DNA from: Pseudomonas fluorescens
GTDB taxonomy: Bacteria > Pseudomonadota > Gammaproteobacteria > Pseudomonadales > Pseudomonadaceae
Length of the DNA: 64,000 bases
Direction of reading: 5' to 3'
Assembly: GCF_019212185.1 (NCBI RefSeq)
Contig: NZ_CP078138.1
Span: 4,942,501-5,006,500, forward strand
Part shown: positions 25,167 to 34,556 of the stretch, piece after piece
Layout of the letters: each line of letters starts with the position of its first letter
Position numbering within the stretch: position 1 is the stretch's first letter
Notes under the pieces: model-generated
What the model saw: only the letters and a program-made list of their open reading frames with translations
Databases searched by the model: none
What the model was told of the DNA's origin: nothing
Position numbers and translations under genes: made by a program

Positions 25167-25718
25167 TCAGGGTTGGGAGGCCAGGGCCTTCTCGACCGCC
25201 TCAATGAATTCGGGGTTGTCTGGCTTAGTCAGGCTGGAGAAGTTGGCAATCACATTGCCTTTGCGGTCGACCACGTACTTGTAGAAATTCCACTTCGGCG
25301 AACTGCTCTGCTCCGCCAACATCTTGAACAAGTGAGTGGCGCCATCACCGCGAACCTTCTGGGCCTCGGTCATGGTGAAGGTCACGCCATAGTTCACATA
25401 GCAGACCTTGGCGGTCTCGGCGTTATCCCCGGATTCCTGCTTGAAGTCGTTGGACGGTACGCCGAGCACCTCCAGCCCCTGGCCCTTATAGCGCTGATAC
25501 AGCGCTTCAAGGCTTTTAAATTGCGGGGCAAAGCCGCAGAAGCTGGCGGTATTGACCACCACCAGCGGTTTGCCGGCATAGCGCTGGCACAGGTCAATGC
25601 TGTCCTTGGCGTGTAACTTGGGCAGGGAACCGGTCAGTAGCGGCGGGCATTCAGCCGCCAGCACGGAACCTGTGAACATCGACAAAAGAGCGGGAACAGC
25701 AAGCCAGCGCAGCGGCAT
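25167..25718 (-). CDS. Secreted glutathione peroxidase-family protein
   Basis: The 183-residue precursor has a signal peptide (~1-21, cleavage near VLAAE), unusual for this mostly cytosolic family. The thioredoxin-fold peroxidase core shows [11 protein letters not shown] with the peroxidatic Cys, the segment SNDFKQES with the expected Gln, and WNFYKYVVD with Trp and Asn of the catalytic tetrad. A periplasmic thiol peroxidase acting on H2O2 or lipid peroxides is likely; the reductant is probably a thioredoxin-type protein. It is monocistronic and convergent with the FadL-type gene, which may link it to lipid peroxides, but that is only inference. Confidence 0.85.
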   Translation of the reverse strand: MPLRWLAVPALLSMFTGSVLAAECPPLLTGSLPKLHAKDSIDLCQRYAGKPLVVVNTASFCGFAPQFKSLEALYQRYKGQGLEVLGVPSNDFKQESGDNAETAKVCYVNYGVTFTMTEAQKVRGDGATHLFKMLAEQSSSPKWNFYKYVVDRKGNVIANFSSLTKPDNPEFIEAVEKALASQP

Positions 25719-25788
25719 ATCGAGCGTCCTTGAGTAGGTGTCAGAGGGCGACGTTACTCGCCCCGCGCAATTAATGGCAAGTGGCTAT

Positions 25789-25911
25789 CTAGCAAGATCC
25801 CAGACCCAACTGCATCAACGCCAACCCACCCTGATGCCAGCCCCACCAGACCAGCGCCAGGAGCAGAGCGCCAGCGGCCACCGCCACCACTGACAGGCCA
25901 ATACGGCTCAC
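25789..25911 (-). CDS. 40-residue single-helix membrane protein coupled to the MFS gene
   Basis: A GTG start at 25911 overlaps the stop of the MFS gene in a GTGA motif, so translation is probably coupled. The product is VSRIGLSVVAVAAGALLLAL followed by VWWGWHQGGLALMQLGLGSC: one long hydrophobic helix and a short tail ending in cysteine. It may be a small accessory subunit of the transporter. Conservation across genomes would decide whether it is real. Confidence 0.55.
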   Translation of the reverse strand: MSRIGLSVVAVAAGALLLALVWWGWHQGGLALMQLGLGSC

Positions 25912-27116
25912 ACGGCACCCGCCTGGGCTTGCAGACGCGCCACCGGGCGTTCGCGCACAGGCCAGTTGAGGGCCGCGGCCAGCAGACTGAGAAGAATCGC
26001 CACTTGCCAGATCAAGTCATAGTTTCCTGTTCGGTCATACACCACGCCGCCCAACCAGCCACCGAGGAAAGAACCCAACTGATGGAAGAGGAAGACGATT
26101 CCTCCCAGCATAGAGAGATTTCTGACGCCGAACAGCGTAGCGACCGTACCGTTGGTCAATGGCACCGTGGACAGCCAGAGAAAGCCCATGGCCATGCCGA
26201 ACAAATAGGCGCTGGTTTGTGTCACCGGCAGCCACAGGAACAGTCCGATCACCACCGCTCGCAACAGGTACAGAGCCGTCAACAAACGCGGCTTGGACAT
26301 GCGTCCACCGAGCCAGCCTGCGGTGTAGGTGCCGAAAATGTTGAACAAACCGATCAACGCCAGCACCGTGGTGCCGACGGTGGCCGGCAAGTGCTGGTCC
26401 ACCAGATAAGCCGGTAGATGCACACCAATGAACACCACCTGGAACCCGCACACAAAAAACCCGAACGCCAGCAGCCAAAAACCAGAGTGGGAACAGGCCT
26501 CGCGCAACGCCTCACCCAGCGTTTGCTCATGTCCAGAGGTCGGCAGCGGGGTGTCCTTGAGCATGCTCACCAGCGGCACAATCATCGCCACCAACAGGCC
26601 CAGCACCAACAGCGCGCTGGACCAGCCAAGCCAGCCGATCAGGCCCAGGGTGCCCGGCAACATGGCGAACTGTCCGAAGGAGCCGGCAGCACTGGCAATG
26701 CCCATGGCCATGCTGCGCTTCTCCGGCGGTACGGCTCGCCCGACCACACCGAGGATCACCGAGAACGAGGTGCCGGAAAGACCGATACCGATCAACAGCC
26801 CGGCACTCAGCGACAAGGACAACGGTGAATCGGCCAGGCCCATGAACATCAAGCCGACCGCATAGAGAATGCCGCCCACCAGCACCACCTTGGCCGCACC
26901 AAAGCGATCGGCCAGCGCTCCGGTAAAGGGTTGCGCCAGACCCCAGATCAGGTTCTGCAAGGCAATGGCAAAGGCAAAGACTTCACGTCCCCAGCCAAAC
27001 TGCGCGCTCATGGGCGGCAGGAAAAGGCCGAAGCCATGCCGGATACCGAGTGACAACGCCAGGATCAGCGCACTCCCGAGCAAGACCCATCCACTGGTAC
27101 GCCACATCGATGTCAT
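25908..27116 (-). CDS. MFS transporter under MarR control
   Basis: The 402-residue protein has twelve predicted membrane helices and the MFS loop motif ALADRFGAAKVVLVGG between helices 2 and 3. Its N-terminus (GIRHGFGLFLPPMSAQFGWGREVFAFAIALQNLIWG) resembles monocarboxylate/oxalate-type MFS carriers. The substrate is unknown. GGAG lies eight bases before the ATG. A palindrome that matches the one at the marR start lies 16-31 bases upstream, so the gene probably answers to MarR directly and may also be read from marR. It is likely an efflux or uptake carrier for the MarR ligand. Confidence 0.85.
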   Translation of the reverse strand: MTSMWRTSGWVLLGSALILALSLGIRHGFGLFLPPMSAQFGWGREVFAFAIALQNLIWGLAQPFTGALADRFGAAKVVLVGGILYAVGLMFMGLADSPLSLSLSAGLLIGIGLSGTSFSVILGVVGRAVPPEKRSMAMGIASAAGSFGQFAMLPGTLGLIGWLGWSSALLVLGLLVAMIVPLVSMLKDTPLPTSGHEQTLGEALREACSHSGFWLLAFGFFVCGFQVVFIGVHLPAYLVDQHLPATVGTTVLALIGLFNIFGTYTAGWLGGRMSKPRLLTALYLLRAVVIGLFLWLPVTQTSAYLFGMAMGFLWLSTVPLTNGTVATLFGVRNLSMLGGIVFLFHQLGSFLGGWLGGVVYDRTGNYDLIWQVAILLSLLAAALNWPVRERPVARLQAQAGAV

Positions 27117-27131
27117 TTTTATTCTCCAGAT

Positions 27132-27147
27132 GCGGGTACATACCCGC
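27132..27147. promoter_or_regulatory. Candidate MarR operator 2 (upstream of the MFS gene)
   Basis: GCGGGTACATACCCGC: seven-base arms around a CA centre form a near-perfect palindrome. It matches the operator at 27577-27592 (GCGTGTATATACCCGC) in most positions and lies in the 52-base gap between marR and the MFS gene. Confidence 0.65.
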
Positions 27148-27168
27148 TTTAACTCGAAAAAACCCGCC

Positions 27169-27573
27169 TCAGGCGAGTTCGTCCAGCAATGCCAACAAGG
27201 TTGCGCGCTTCTCGGCGCCCAATTTATCGATCAAGCGTTGCTGCGCCGCTTCCCAGGCCGGCAACGCCGCGGCCAGGCGCTCATGCCCGGCTGGCGTCAG
27301 TTGCACGATGCGGTTGCGCTGATCCTCACCTTCATCCATGCGTACCAACCCCTCGCCTTCCAGCACCCGCAGGTTGCGCCCCAGCGTGCTGCGGTCCAGG
27401 CCCATGGCCTCGGCCAGCGTGGAAATGCTCGGCTGATCCAGGCGCTGCAAGTTGCACAGCAAAGAATACTGGGCAACGTTGATCCCGAAGCCATCAAGGG
27501 CGCCGTCGTAATACCTGCTGACGCCACGTGCGGCGCGACGCAGGTTGATACACAAACATTGAGAGGCAATCAT
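27169..27573 (-). CDS. MarR-family transcriptional regulator
   Basis: The 134-residue protein has a winged helix-turn-helix (ISTLAEAMGLDRSTLGRNLRVLEGEGLVRMDEGEDQRNRIVQLT, ~45-95) between helical dimerisation ends. It should repress itself and the adjacent MFS gene until a small ligand binds. The start ATG has no ribosome binding site: a -10-like TATATA lies inside the operator immediately upstream, so the message may be leaderless. The order marR-MFS-small ORF suggests one ligand-responsive transport unit. Confidence 0.88.
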   Translation of the reverse strand: MIASQCLCINLRRAARGVSRYYDGALDGFGINVAQYSLLCNLQRLDQPSISTLAEAMGLDRSTLGRNLRVLEGEGLVRMDEGEDQRNRIVQLTPAGHERLAAALPAWEAAQQRLIDKLGAEKRATLLALLDELA

Positions 27574-27576
27574 GGT

Positions 27577-27592
27577 GCGTGTATATACCCGC
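27577..27592. promoter_or_regulatory. Candidate MarR operator 1 and marR promoter
   Basis: GCGTGTATATACCCGC, a palindrome with 14 of 16 symmetric positions, ends four bases before the marR start codon and covers a TATATA -10 candidate; a TTGCTT -35 candidate lies about 15 bases further upstream. Binding here would block transcription. Confidence 0.65.
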
Positions 27593-27633
27593 GATTAATC
27601 CAAAGCAAGCATTGCCTGCAGTTACCGGCTTAT

Positions 27634-28371
27634 TCAGTGCAACGCCAACACCACCAGTACAGTCATTTCCAGCAGTTCCAGCAACGCTCCGGCGGTGTCG
27701 CCGGTAGTACCACCCAGGCGTTGCAGCATCAGCCGGCGCAGGACAAAGAACGTCAACGTCGCCATCATCAGCGCCAGCACCCCGCTCCAGCCGCCCAACA
27801 ACACGCAGGCCAGGGCACTGGCCAGCAACACCCAACCCGCAGACTGATGAGGCAAATGATCAGCCAGCGCCTGACCCAGACCTCCTGCCCGTACATACGG
27901 CGTATTGAGGAACAGGCCGAGCAGAGCCGCCCTCCCGAGGAGCGGGGCGAGAATCAAGCCGACCGTTGCCTGTTGCTCGATCAACGCCAGCAACGCGGTG
28001 AACTTGAGCAACAACACCAGCATCAGCGTGACCACCGCAATCGGTCCGCTGCGCGGGTCCTTCATGATGGTCAGGGTGCGTTCGCGGTCGCCAAAACCGC
28101 CAAGCCAGGCGTCCGCGCTGTCCGCCAGGCCATCCAGATGCAAGCCGCCGCTGAGCATCACCCAGGCCGTCAGCAGCAGGGCCGCGTGCAGCCAAACGGG
28201 ACTGCCCGCCAGCAAAGCGTTCAGCGCCCACAACAACCCACCGAACAGCAGGCCCACCAGCGGGTAGAACAGCAGCGATCGGCCCATCTGCTCAGGCGCA
28301 GGCATGCCAGGCAGACGAATCGGCAGACTGCTGAGAAATTGCAGGGCGATCCTCAAGGGCAGCAGGTTCAC
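27634..28371 (-). CDS. cobS: Adenosylcobinamide-GDP ribazoletransferase (cobalamin synthase)
   Basis: The 245-residue membrane protein has about six helices and the family segment GGLHLDGLADSADAWLGG with metal-binding acidic residues, followed by ERTLTIMKDPRSGPIAV. It joins adenosylcobinamide-GDP and alpha-ribazole(-phosphate) to make adenosylcobalamin(-phosphate) in the inner membrane. It is the last gene of the cobalamin operon and overlaps cobC by four bases (ATGA). In the P. denitrificans nomenclature it is CobV. Confidence 0.95.
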   Translation of the reverse strand: MNLLPLRIALQFLSSLPIRLPGMPAPEQMGRSLLFYPLVGLLFGGLLWALNALLAGSPVWLHAALLLTAWVMLSGGLHLDGLADSADAWLGGFGDRERTLTIMKDPRSGPIAVVTLMLVLLLKFTALLALIEQQATVGLILAPLLGRAALLGLFLNTPYVRAGGLGQALADHLPHQSAGWVLLASALACVLLGGWSGVLALMMATLTFFVLRRLMLQRLGGTTGDTAGALLELLEMTVLVVLALH

Positions 28372-28943
28372 GACATTTCCCGCAGCAGACCCGCGCCGGC
28401 GACGCTCAAGGAGAAAAAGCCGCCGTGGGCGACTTCGACATTCAATAGCTGTTCGCGGGGCAAGCCACGGGCCCTGGCCAACAGCAGGCGCATGACTCCG
28501 CCATGGCTGACCAGCAACACCCGCTCGCCCGCGTGGGCCTGATGCAAACGCTCGACCGCTGCCAACACGCGCGCGGAGAAATCAATCACCGCCTCGCCCT
28601 GTGGCGGGGTGAAACTGTAGGGGTCAGCCCAGAATAAACCGAGCCCTTCCGCGTCGGTTTCCATCAACGCCGCTGCGCTCTGCCCTTCCCAAGCGCCGAA
28701 ATGCAGTTCCTGCAGGTCCTTTTCCAGACTGACCGGCACACCCAGGCGAAACGCCAGTTGCTCGGCAAACTGTGCACAACGTTGCAACGGCGAACTGATC
28801 ACCCGGTTCCAAGGGCCGCGATCGATCAGCGCCGCGTTCATTTGCTGCCAGCCGGTGGCGGTCAGCGCGTCGTCGAGGCTGCCGCGCAGGCCGCCGCCCA
28901 ATTCGGTTTCACCGTGGCGCAGCAGGTCCAGGTGCAAGGTCAT
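28368..28943 (-). CDS. cobC: Alpha-ribazole phosphatase (histidine phosphatase family)
   Basis: The 191-residue protein opens with the phosphohistidine motif [11 protein letters not shown] and has the second histidine region [14 protein letters not shown]. It removes the phosphate from alpha-ribazole-5'-phosphate or adenosylcobalamin-5'-phosphate in the final steps of cobalamin assembly. The family has many other phosphatases, but the position between cobT and cobS, with four-base overlaps at both ends, supports this role. Confidence 0.9.
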   Translation of the reverse strand: MTLHLDLLRHGETELGGGLRGSLDDALTATGWQQMNAALIDRGPWNRVISSPLQRCAQFAEQLAFRLGVPVSLEKDLQELHFGAWEGQSAAALMETDAEGLGLFWADPYSFTPPQGEAVIDFSARVLAAVERLHQAHAGERVLLVSHGGVMRLLLARARGLPREQLLNVEVAHGGFFSLSVAGAGLLREMS

Positions 28944-29995
28944 GCGGGACGGTCGGCAACGGCCGCCTCGGCAAAGGTCGCCATTTGTCCGTGCAGGTCA
29001 CAGGCCAGGCGCAACAACGGCACGGCCAGTGCCGCCCCGCTGCCCTCGCCCAGGCGCAGGCCAAGGTCGAGCAACGGCGTGGCCTGCAGGCTCTCCAGGA
29101 GATGGCGATGTCCTGGCTCCGCGCCGCGATGGCCGAACAGCATCCACTCACGGCTCGCCGGGTTCAGGCGCACCGCCACCAGCGCGGCGACGCTGCAGAT
29201 AAAGCCGTCCACCAGGATCGGCAAGCCTTGCTGGGCGCAGGCCAGGTACGCACCGACCAGTGCAGCGATCTCAAAGCCGCCAAGGTTGAACAGGGTCTGC
29301 AGTGGATCGCCACGCTGCGCACCATGCACGGCCAAGGCGCGCTCAATGACCTGCGCCTTGTGACTGACGCCGGCAGCATTCAAGCCGGTGCCCGGACCGG
29401 TTAGATGCACCACCGGGCAGTCGAGCAAGGCGCACGCCAGGGCGCTGGCCGCCGTGGTATTGCCGATGCCCATCTCGCCACCGATAAATAACTGGGCGCC
29501 TGCTTCGATGGCCCGTAACACGCTGTCCCGACCAGCCTGCAGCGCCTGCTCGCCTTGGCTTGCGGTCATTGCCGGGCCCTGAACGAAGTTGGCCGTGCCG
29601 GCCCCCAGACGCAAGTGGCGCACACCCGGCAGGTCCAACGCAGGGTTCACCGTGCCCAGGTCGATCACTTCCAACTGCGCTCGCAGTTGCCGCGCCAACA
29701 CGCTGATCGCTGCGCCGCCGCTGACAAAGTTGTGCAACATCTGCCCAGTGACCTCTTGCGGATAGGCCGAGACACCTTCGGCAACCACCCCGTGATCACC
29801 GGCAAAGATAGTGATCCACAGTTGCTCCAGGCTCGGTTTTACCCGCCCCTGCAACCCGGCCAGTTGCACCGCGAGGTTTTCCAGTTGGCCTAGCGAGCCA
29901 GCGGGTTTGGTCAGTTGCTGCTGCCGGGCGTTCGCCTGGGCAACAGCCTCGGCATCAACGGCCTTACAGGGATTCAGCCACCAGAAATCTGTCAT
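28940..29995 (-). CDS. cobT: Nicotinate-nucleotide:dimethylbenzimidazole phosphoribosyltransferase
   Basis: The 351-residue protein has family motifs along its length: [58 protein letters not shown] and the C-terminal [14 protein letters not shown] with [10 protein letters not shown]. It activates 5,6-dimethylbenzimidazole to alpha-ribazole phosphate with nicotinate mononucleotide. It overlaps both neighbours by four bases. It acts on the product of BluB, encoded in the same operon. Confidence 0.96.
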   Translation of the reverse strand: MTDFWWLNPCKAVDAEAVAQANARQQQLTKPAGSLGQLENLAVQLAGLQGRVKPSLEQLWITIFAGDHGVVAEGVSAYPQEVTGQMLHNFVSGGAAISVLARQLRAQLEVIDLGTVNPALDLPGVRHLRLGAGTANFVQGPAMTASQGEQALQAGRDSVLRAIEAGAQLFIGGEMGIGNTTAASALACALLDCPVVHLTGPGTGLNAAGVSHKAQVIERALAVHGAQRGDPLQTLFNLGGFEIAALVGAYLACAQQGLPILVDGFICSVAALVAVRLNPASREWMLFGHRGAEPGHRHLLESLQATPLLDLGLRLGEGSGAALAVPLLRLACDLHGQMATFAEAAVADRPA

Positions 29996-30513
29996 AACGC
30001 ACTACCTTTCAACGTCAGGGGCAAGCCGGCAACGGTCAATACGACACGCTGACAACGCTCGGCGAGGGCTTGATGCAGCCATCCGGCTTCATCGACATAA
30101 CGGCGAGTCAATTCGCCCAGCGGCACGACACCCATGCCGGTCTCGTTGCTGACTAACAGAACTTCACCCGGCAATGTCGCCAGGCACTCCAGCAAAGCTT
30201 CACGCTCCTGGGCCAGGCGCGCGGGATCATCGAGCATCAAAAGATTGGTCAACCACAGGGTCAGGCAATCCACCAGCAGGCAACGCTCGGCATTGGCGTT
30301 TTCGCGCAACACACGGGCCAGCTCCAGCGGTTCCTCGATCAAGCCCCATTCGACGGGACGGCGTTCACGGTGATGGGCCACGCGGGCATTCATTTCGCCA
30401 TCCAGGGGTTGGCTGGTGGCGATATAGATCACTTCCAGGGCGCTGTCGCTGGCGAGCTTTTCGGCCAGGCGGCTTTTGCCGGAGCGGGCGCCGCCGAGGA
30501 TTAGTTGGTGCAT
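29992..30513 (-). CDS. cobU: Adenosylcobinamide kinase / adenosylcobinamide-phosphate guanylyltransferase
   Basis: The 173-residue protein has the P-loop GGARSGKS at residues 7-14, the AHHRERRP segment with the guanylylated histidine, and NETGMGVVP near residue 120. It phosphorylates adenosylcobinamide and then transfers GMP to it (CobP in P. denitrificans terms). AGGAAG lies five bases before the start. It begins after a 54-base gap behind cobQ, the only real gap inside the operon. Confidence 0.95.
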   Translation of the reverse strand: MHQLILGGARSGKSRLAEKLASDSALEVIYIATSQPLDGEMNARVAHHRERRPVEWGLIEEPLELARVLRENANAERCLLVDCLTLWLTNLLMLDDPARLAQEREALLECLATLPGEVLLVSNETGMGVVPLGELTRRYVDEAGWLHQALAERCQRVVLTVAGLPLTLKGSAL

Positions 30514-30567
30514 GAACGCTTCCTGAAAAATGCCGTGAGGCTGAGAGCCTCATCCCGAGCAGTCAAT

Positions 30568-32019
30568 TCAAATCCCACAGAGCTGACGCAACAATTCGGT
30601 ATCCAGGTGTTTTTCCACCAGATCCGCCAGGCGTTCGATATCGCGTTCGCGCAAGCCGTGGTAATCGACCTCCTGCACATCCTGCAATCCGGCCCAGCGC
30701 AGCAGTGCACTGCACGCCGCCGCAGATTCGAACAGACCGTGCAGGTAAGTGCCCAGTACCTGCCCATCGGCACTCTGTGCGCCATCGCAACGCCCGTCAT
30801 CCAGCATCACCGCCGCATTTTCCAACGCAGGGCCGCTGGTCACCCCGGCATGAATCTCATAACCGCTGACCTCGGCGTTTTCCAGCGCCAGCCGGCCACG
30901 CACGTTGCGCAGTTGCTTCTCTTGTTCGAGCACGGTTTCAAAGGCCAGCAACCCCAGGCCGGCGCTGGAGCCCGCCGCGCCCTCCAGGCCCAACGGGTCA
31001 TGCACCTGTTCGCCCAGCATTTGCAGGCCGCCACAGATCCCCAGCACCTTGCCGCCGTAACGCAGATGCCGGGCAATGGCAGTGTCCCAGCCGTTGGCAC
31101 GCAGGTAACGCAGATCGCTGCGCACGCTTTTCGAGCCCGGCAGGATGATCAGATCAGCCGGCGGTATCGGCTGGCCGGGGCCAATAAACTGCAGGTTGAC
31201 CTGAGGATGCAGGCGCAGCGGGTCGAAATCGGTGTGATTGCTGATGCGCGGCAAGACCGGCACCAGCACATTGAGCACCTGCTCGGCCTTGTCGGTCTGG
31301 CGCTGGTCGATGCCGTCTTCGGCTTCCAGGTGCAGGTCCATGACATAGGGCAGGACGCCAACCACCGGCTTGCCGGTGCGCGCCTCGAGCCAGTCCAGGC
31401 CCGGTTGCAGCAGTGCGATATCACCGCGAAAGCGATTGATGATGAAGCCCCTGACCCGAGCCTGTTCGCTGGCCGAGAGCAACTCCAGGGTACCGACCAG
31501 ATGGGCGAACACACCGCCGCGATTGATATCGGCGATCAGCAGCACCGGGCAATCCACCGCCTCGGCGAAGCCCATGTTGGCGATGTCGCCAGCGCGCAGA
31601 TTGATCTCCGCCGGTGAGCCGGCACCTTCGACCATGACCACCGGGTACGTCGCGCTCAGGCGTTGATGAGAAGCCAGCACTGCCTGCATCGCGATCGCTT
31701 TGTAGTCGTGATAGGCGACGGCGTTCATCGTGGTGACGGCGCGACCGTGGATGATCACCTGCGCACCGGTGTCACTGTTGGGCTTGAGCAGCACCGGGTT
31801 CATATCGGTGTGCGGCTCGAGGTGCGCGGCCTGGGCCTGAACCGCCTGGGCCCGGCCGATCTCGCCGCCATCGGCAGTGACGGCACTGTTGAGCGCCATG
31901 TTCTGCGGCTTGAATGGCACCACCGCAACGCCCTGGCGCGTCACCCAGCGACACAGCGCCGTCACCAGGGTGCTCTTGCCGGCATCGGACGTAGTGCCCT
32001 GCACCATCAATGTAGTCAT
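30568..32019 (-). CDS. cobQ: Cobyric acid synthase
   Basis: The 483-residue protein has an N-terminal P-loop-like domain ([20 protein letters not shown]) and a C-terminal class I glutamine amidotransferase domain with the nucleophile in [10 protein letters not shown] and the late HGLFES segment. It amidates adenosylcobyrinic acid a,c-diamide at four side chains with glutamine and ATP. It overlaps cobD upstream by four bases. Confidence 0.96.
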   Translation of the reverse strand: MTTLMVQGTTSDAGKSTLVTALCRWVTRQGVAVVPFKPQNMALNSAVTADGGEIGRAQAVQAQAAHLEPHTDMNPVLLKPNSDTGAQVIIHGRAVTTMNAVAYHDYKAIAMQAVLASHQRLSATYPVVMVEGAGSPAEINLRAGDIANMGFAEAVDCPVLLIADINRGGVFAHLVGTLELLSASEQARVRGFIINRFRGDIALLQPGLDWLEARTGKPVVGVLPYVMDLHLEAEDGIDQRQTDKAEQVLNVLVPVLPRISNHTDFDPLRLHPQVNLQFIGPGQPIPPADLIILPGSKSVRSDLRYLRANGWDTAIARHLRYGGKVLGICGGLQMLGEQVHDPLGLEGAAGSSAGLGLLAFETVLEQEKQLRNVRGRLALENAEVSGYEIHAGVTSGPALENAAVMLDDGRCDGAQSADGQVLGTYLHGLFESAAACSALLRWAGLQDVQEVDYHGLRERDIERLADLVEKHLDTELLRQLCGI

Positions 32020-33008
32020 GAGGCTTCCTTGGCGTAGGCAACAAAGGCGCGTTCGAGGCGCAGCCAGTCATTTTCGTCAGCCGGCAGGCCAAAACGTACG
32101 CTGCTGTTGTGACTGAACAGGCGCAGCAAGATGCCTTGCCGTGCCATGAATTCGTACAGGTGCTCGGCGCGCTCGGTGATCAGCCACTGGAACAACGCGC
32201 AACCACCGTGGGGCTTGAAGCCATGCCGTTCGAGGAGTTCGACCAGACGCAGGCTGGCCGCCTCGCTGCGCAGGCGTTGCTGCTGATGCCCTTCGGTATC
32301 GCGCAGGCAAGCCTGGCCAAGCACCCGCGTCGGCCCACTGACCGCCCAGGGGCCGACCTGTTCGGCGAGCAACTTGAGCAATTTGCGTTCCGCCAGGACA
32401 AAACCCAGGCGCACGCCCGCCAGGCCGAAAAACTTGCCGAAAGAGCGCAACACGATCAGCCCGACCTGGTTGGCAAAGGCCGCCAGGCTCAGGTGCGGGG
32501 TGTTGTCCATGAAGGCTTCATCGACCACCAGCCAGCCACCGCGCTGGGCCAACCGCGCATGCCAATCAAGCAAGCGCTCCGGGGTCAGGCTCAAGCCTGT
32601 GGGATTGTTTGGATTGACCACCACCAGCACGTCGAGCTTATCGAGGTAGAAGTCCACCTCCTGCTCCACCACTTCGCGCACGATGTAACCGTTGCGCCGC
32701 CAGGCCTCGGCGTGTTCGGCATAACAGGGAGAAAGCACGCCGACTTTGCCGGCACGGCGCAAGCGCGGCAGCAACTGGATGGCCATTTGCGAACCGGCGA
32801 CCGGCAGCACCTGGCTGGCGCCGTAGTACTCGCGCGCGGCCTGCTCCAGGCCGTCTTCGGTTTCCGGCAAGCGTGCCCAGGCTCGCGGTGCGATTTCCGG
32901 GATCGCCCACGGCCACGGCGCCAGGCCACTGGAGAGGTCGAGCCAGTCGGCTTCAGCAATGCCATAGTGCAAGGCCGCCTTGCGCAGGCGGCCACCGTGC
33001 TCAAGCAT
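32016..33008 (-). CDS. cobD: Threonine-phosphate decarboxylase (PLP enzyme)
   Basis: The 330-residue class I/II aminotransferase-fold protein begins [17 protein letters not shown] and has [15 protein letters not shown] and the PLP lysine in [16 protein letters not shown]. It makes (R)-1-amino-2-propanol phosphate for the nucleotide loop (CobC in P. denitrificans). The ATG at 33008 is chosen because GGAG lies nine bases upstream; a GTG at 33026 would add six residues. It overlaps cbiB by eight bases. Confidence 0.93.
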   Translation of the reverse strand: MLEHGGRLRKAALHYGIAEADWLDLSSGLAPWPWAIPEIAPRAWARLPETEDGLEQAAREYYGASQVLPVAGSQMAIQLLPRLRRAGKVGVLSPCYAEHAEAWRRNGYIVREVVEQEVDFYLDKLDVLVVVNPNNPTGLSLTPERLLDWHARLAQRGGWLVVDEAFMDNTPHLSLAAFANQVGLIVLRSFGKFFGLAGVRLGFVLAERKLLKLLAEQVGPWAVSGPTRVLGQACLRDTEGHQQQRLRSEAASLRLVELLERHGFKPHGGCALFQWLITERAEHLYEFMARQGILLRLFSHNSSVRFGLPADENDWLRLERAFVAYAKEAS

Positions 33009-33909
33009 AGAACTCGGCTCCCACACAGAGAATCAGCAACCATAACCACACCCCGCGCTGGACCAGTTGCCAGCCACGGTCGATCGAGTCGGCATCCGCC
33101 GGCACACCCTCGCCCAGTTGCGGACGCTGATGCAGCTCGCCGTGATAGATCGCCGCCCCACCCAACTCCACACCCAGTGCCCCCGCACCGGCAGCCATGA
33201 CCGGCCCGGCATTGGGACTGTCCCAGGTCGGCCCCTGAGTCCGCCAGCACTTGAGCGCCAGACGGGTTTTGCCCAACACCGCGTAAGTCAGGGCCACCAG
33301 CCGCGCCGGAACATAGTTCAGCACATCGTCGATTTTTGCCGCCGCCCAGCCAAAACGCTCGAAACGTTCATTACGATAGCCCCACATCGCATCAAGGGTA
33401 TTGCTCAGGCGATAAAGCACCACACCCGGCGCACCGGCCACGGCAAACCAGAACAACGCCGCAAATACTGCGTCGCTACCGTTCTCCAACACCGACTCAG
33501 TCGCCGCCCGGGCAACTTCGGTAGAGTCCAGTTCGCTGGTCTGGCGACTGACCAGATAACCGACGCGGTGGCGGGCTTCGTCCAGGTCGTTGCTGCGCAA
33601 GGCACGGGCCACCGGTTCGACATGCTCGCCGAGACTGCGCAGGCCAAGCGCGCAATACAACGCGAGAATTTCCACCAGCCAGCCGATATAGGGCAACCAG
33701 GACAAGGCCGTGGCCAGCAGGGTCAAAGGCACGACCACGATCACCCAGGCAGTGACGCCATGACTGCGCCAGCCGCGACCGGCGGCATTGAAGCGCTGCT
33801 CGACCCGATCGGCAAAGCGGCCGAACGCTACCAGCGGATGCCAGCGTTTCGGCTCGCCCAGTAACGCGTCCAGCGCAACGGCGGCGACACTCAGCAACGC
33901 CACACTCAT
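33001..33909 (-). CDS. cbiB: Adenosylcobinamide-phosphate synthase
   Basis: The 302-residue membrane protein has four to five helices and family motifs [17 protein letters not shown] at the start, [28 protein letters not shown] and the late [14 protein letters not shown]. It attaches aminopropanol phosphate to adenosylcobyric acid in the inner membrane (CobD in P. denitrificans). It sits next to cobD, which makes its substrate, and overlaps bluB by four bases. Confidence 0.95.
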   Translation of the reverse strand: MSVALLSVAAVALDALLGEPKRWHPLVAFGRFADRVEQRFNAAGRGWRSHGVTAWVIVVVPLTLLATALSWLPYIGWLVEILALYCALGLRSLGEHVEPVARALRSNDLDEARHRVGYLVSRQTSELDSTEVARAATESVLENGSDAVFAALFWFAVAGAPGVVLYRLSNTLDAMWGYRNERFERFGWAAAKIDDVLNYVPARLVALTYAVLGKTRLALKCWRTQGPTWDSPNAGPVMAAGAGALGVELGGAAIYHGELHQRPQLGEGVPADADSIDRGWQLVQRGVWLWLLILCVGAEFYA

Positions 33910-34556
33910 TGACTCACTCCCCAGCTATTTTCATACAGCAGTTCGCTTAGCGGACGCGGCTGCGCCCAGCCCTCCAGCGCCAGCATCGGCGCTGAATAGA
34001 ATTCGTTGACCGGTCCCAGGCACAACACCGCCAGCGGCTTGGCCCCCGCCGGCAAGCCGAGCAATTCGGCCAGCGCTTGTGGCTCGAACAACGACACCCA
34101 ACCCATGCCCAGACCTTCGGCACGAGAAGCCAACCAAAGGTTCTGGATCGCACAGGACAGCGACGCCATGTCCATTTCCGGCAAGGTCCGGCGGCCAAAA
34201 ATGTGCCGCTCACGGTCATCCATCAAGGCCGCGACCAGCACTTCGGCGCAGTCGTTGATGCCTTCGACCTTGAGTTTCATGAATTCGTCGGAGCGCTCAC
34301 CCAGCGCCTCGGCGGTGCGCACCCGCTCTTCTTCCACCAGATTCTGGATCTGCCGGCGCAAATCCCGGTCACTGATGCGGATAAACCGCCAGGGCTGCAT
34401 CAGACCGACGCTCGGCGCCTGATGCGCCGCTTCGAGCAGGCGTCGCAACAGCTCCGGCGCGACGGTGCCGCCGCTGAAATGGCGCATATCGCGGCGCTCG
34501 GCTATGGCCCGATAGACCGCCTGGCGTTCCGCTTCGGAAAACGCGTTGATGCTCAT
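33906..34556 (-). CDS. bluB: 5,6-Dimethylbenzimidazole synthase
   Basis: The 216-residue nitroreductase-fold protein has BluB motifs [10 protein letters not shown] near the start, [13 protein letters not shown] and [20 protein letters not shown]. BluB breaks down reduced FMN with oxygen to give dimethylbenzimidazole, the lower ligand of B12. Its presence shows that this operon supports aerobic lower-ligand synthesis. It overlaps cobB and cbiB by four bases each. Confidence 0.95.
   Translation of the reverse strand: MSINAFSEAERQAVYRAIAERRDMRHFSGGTVAPELLRRLLEAAHQAPSVGLMQPWRFIRISDRDLRRQIQNLVEEERVRTAEALGERSDEFMKLKVEGINDCAEVLVAALMDDRERHIFGRRTLPEMDMASLSCAIQNLWLASRAEGLGMGWVSLFEPQALAELLGLPAGAKPLAVLCLGPVNEFYSAPMLALEGWAQPRPLSELLYENSWGVSQ

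Noticed and set aside
26869..28542. 557-codon open frame across the marR and cobS region
   Set aside because: Gln/Arg-rich translation that runs over several genes on the opposite strand; typical of antisense frames in GC-rich DNA.
32109..33200. 363-codon open frame antisense to cobD and cbiB
   Set aside because: Both opposite genes have intact catalytic motifs and coupled starts; the antisense product has no family features.
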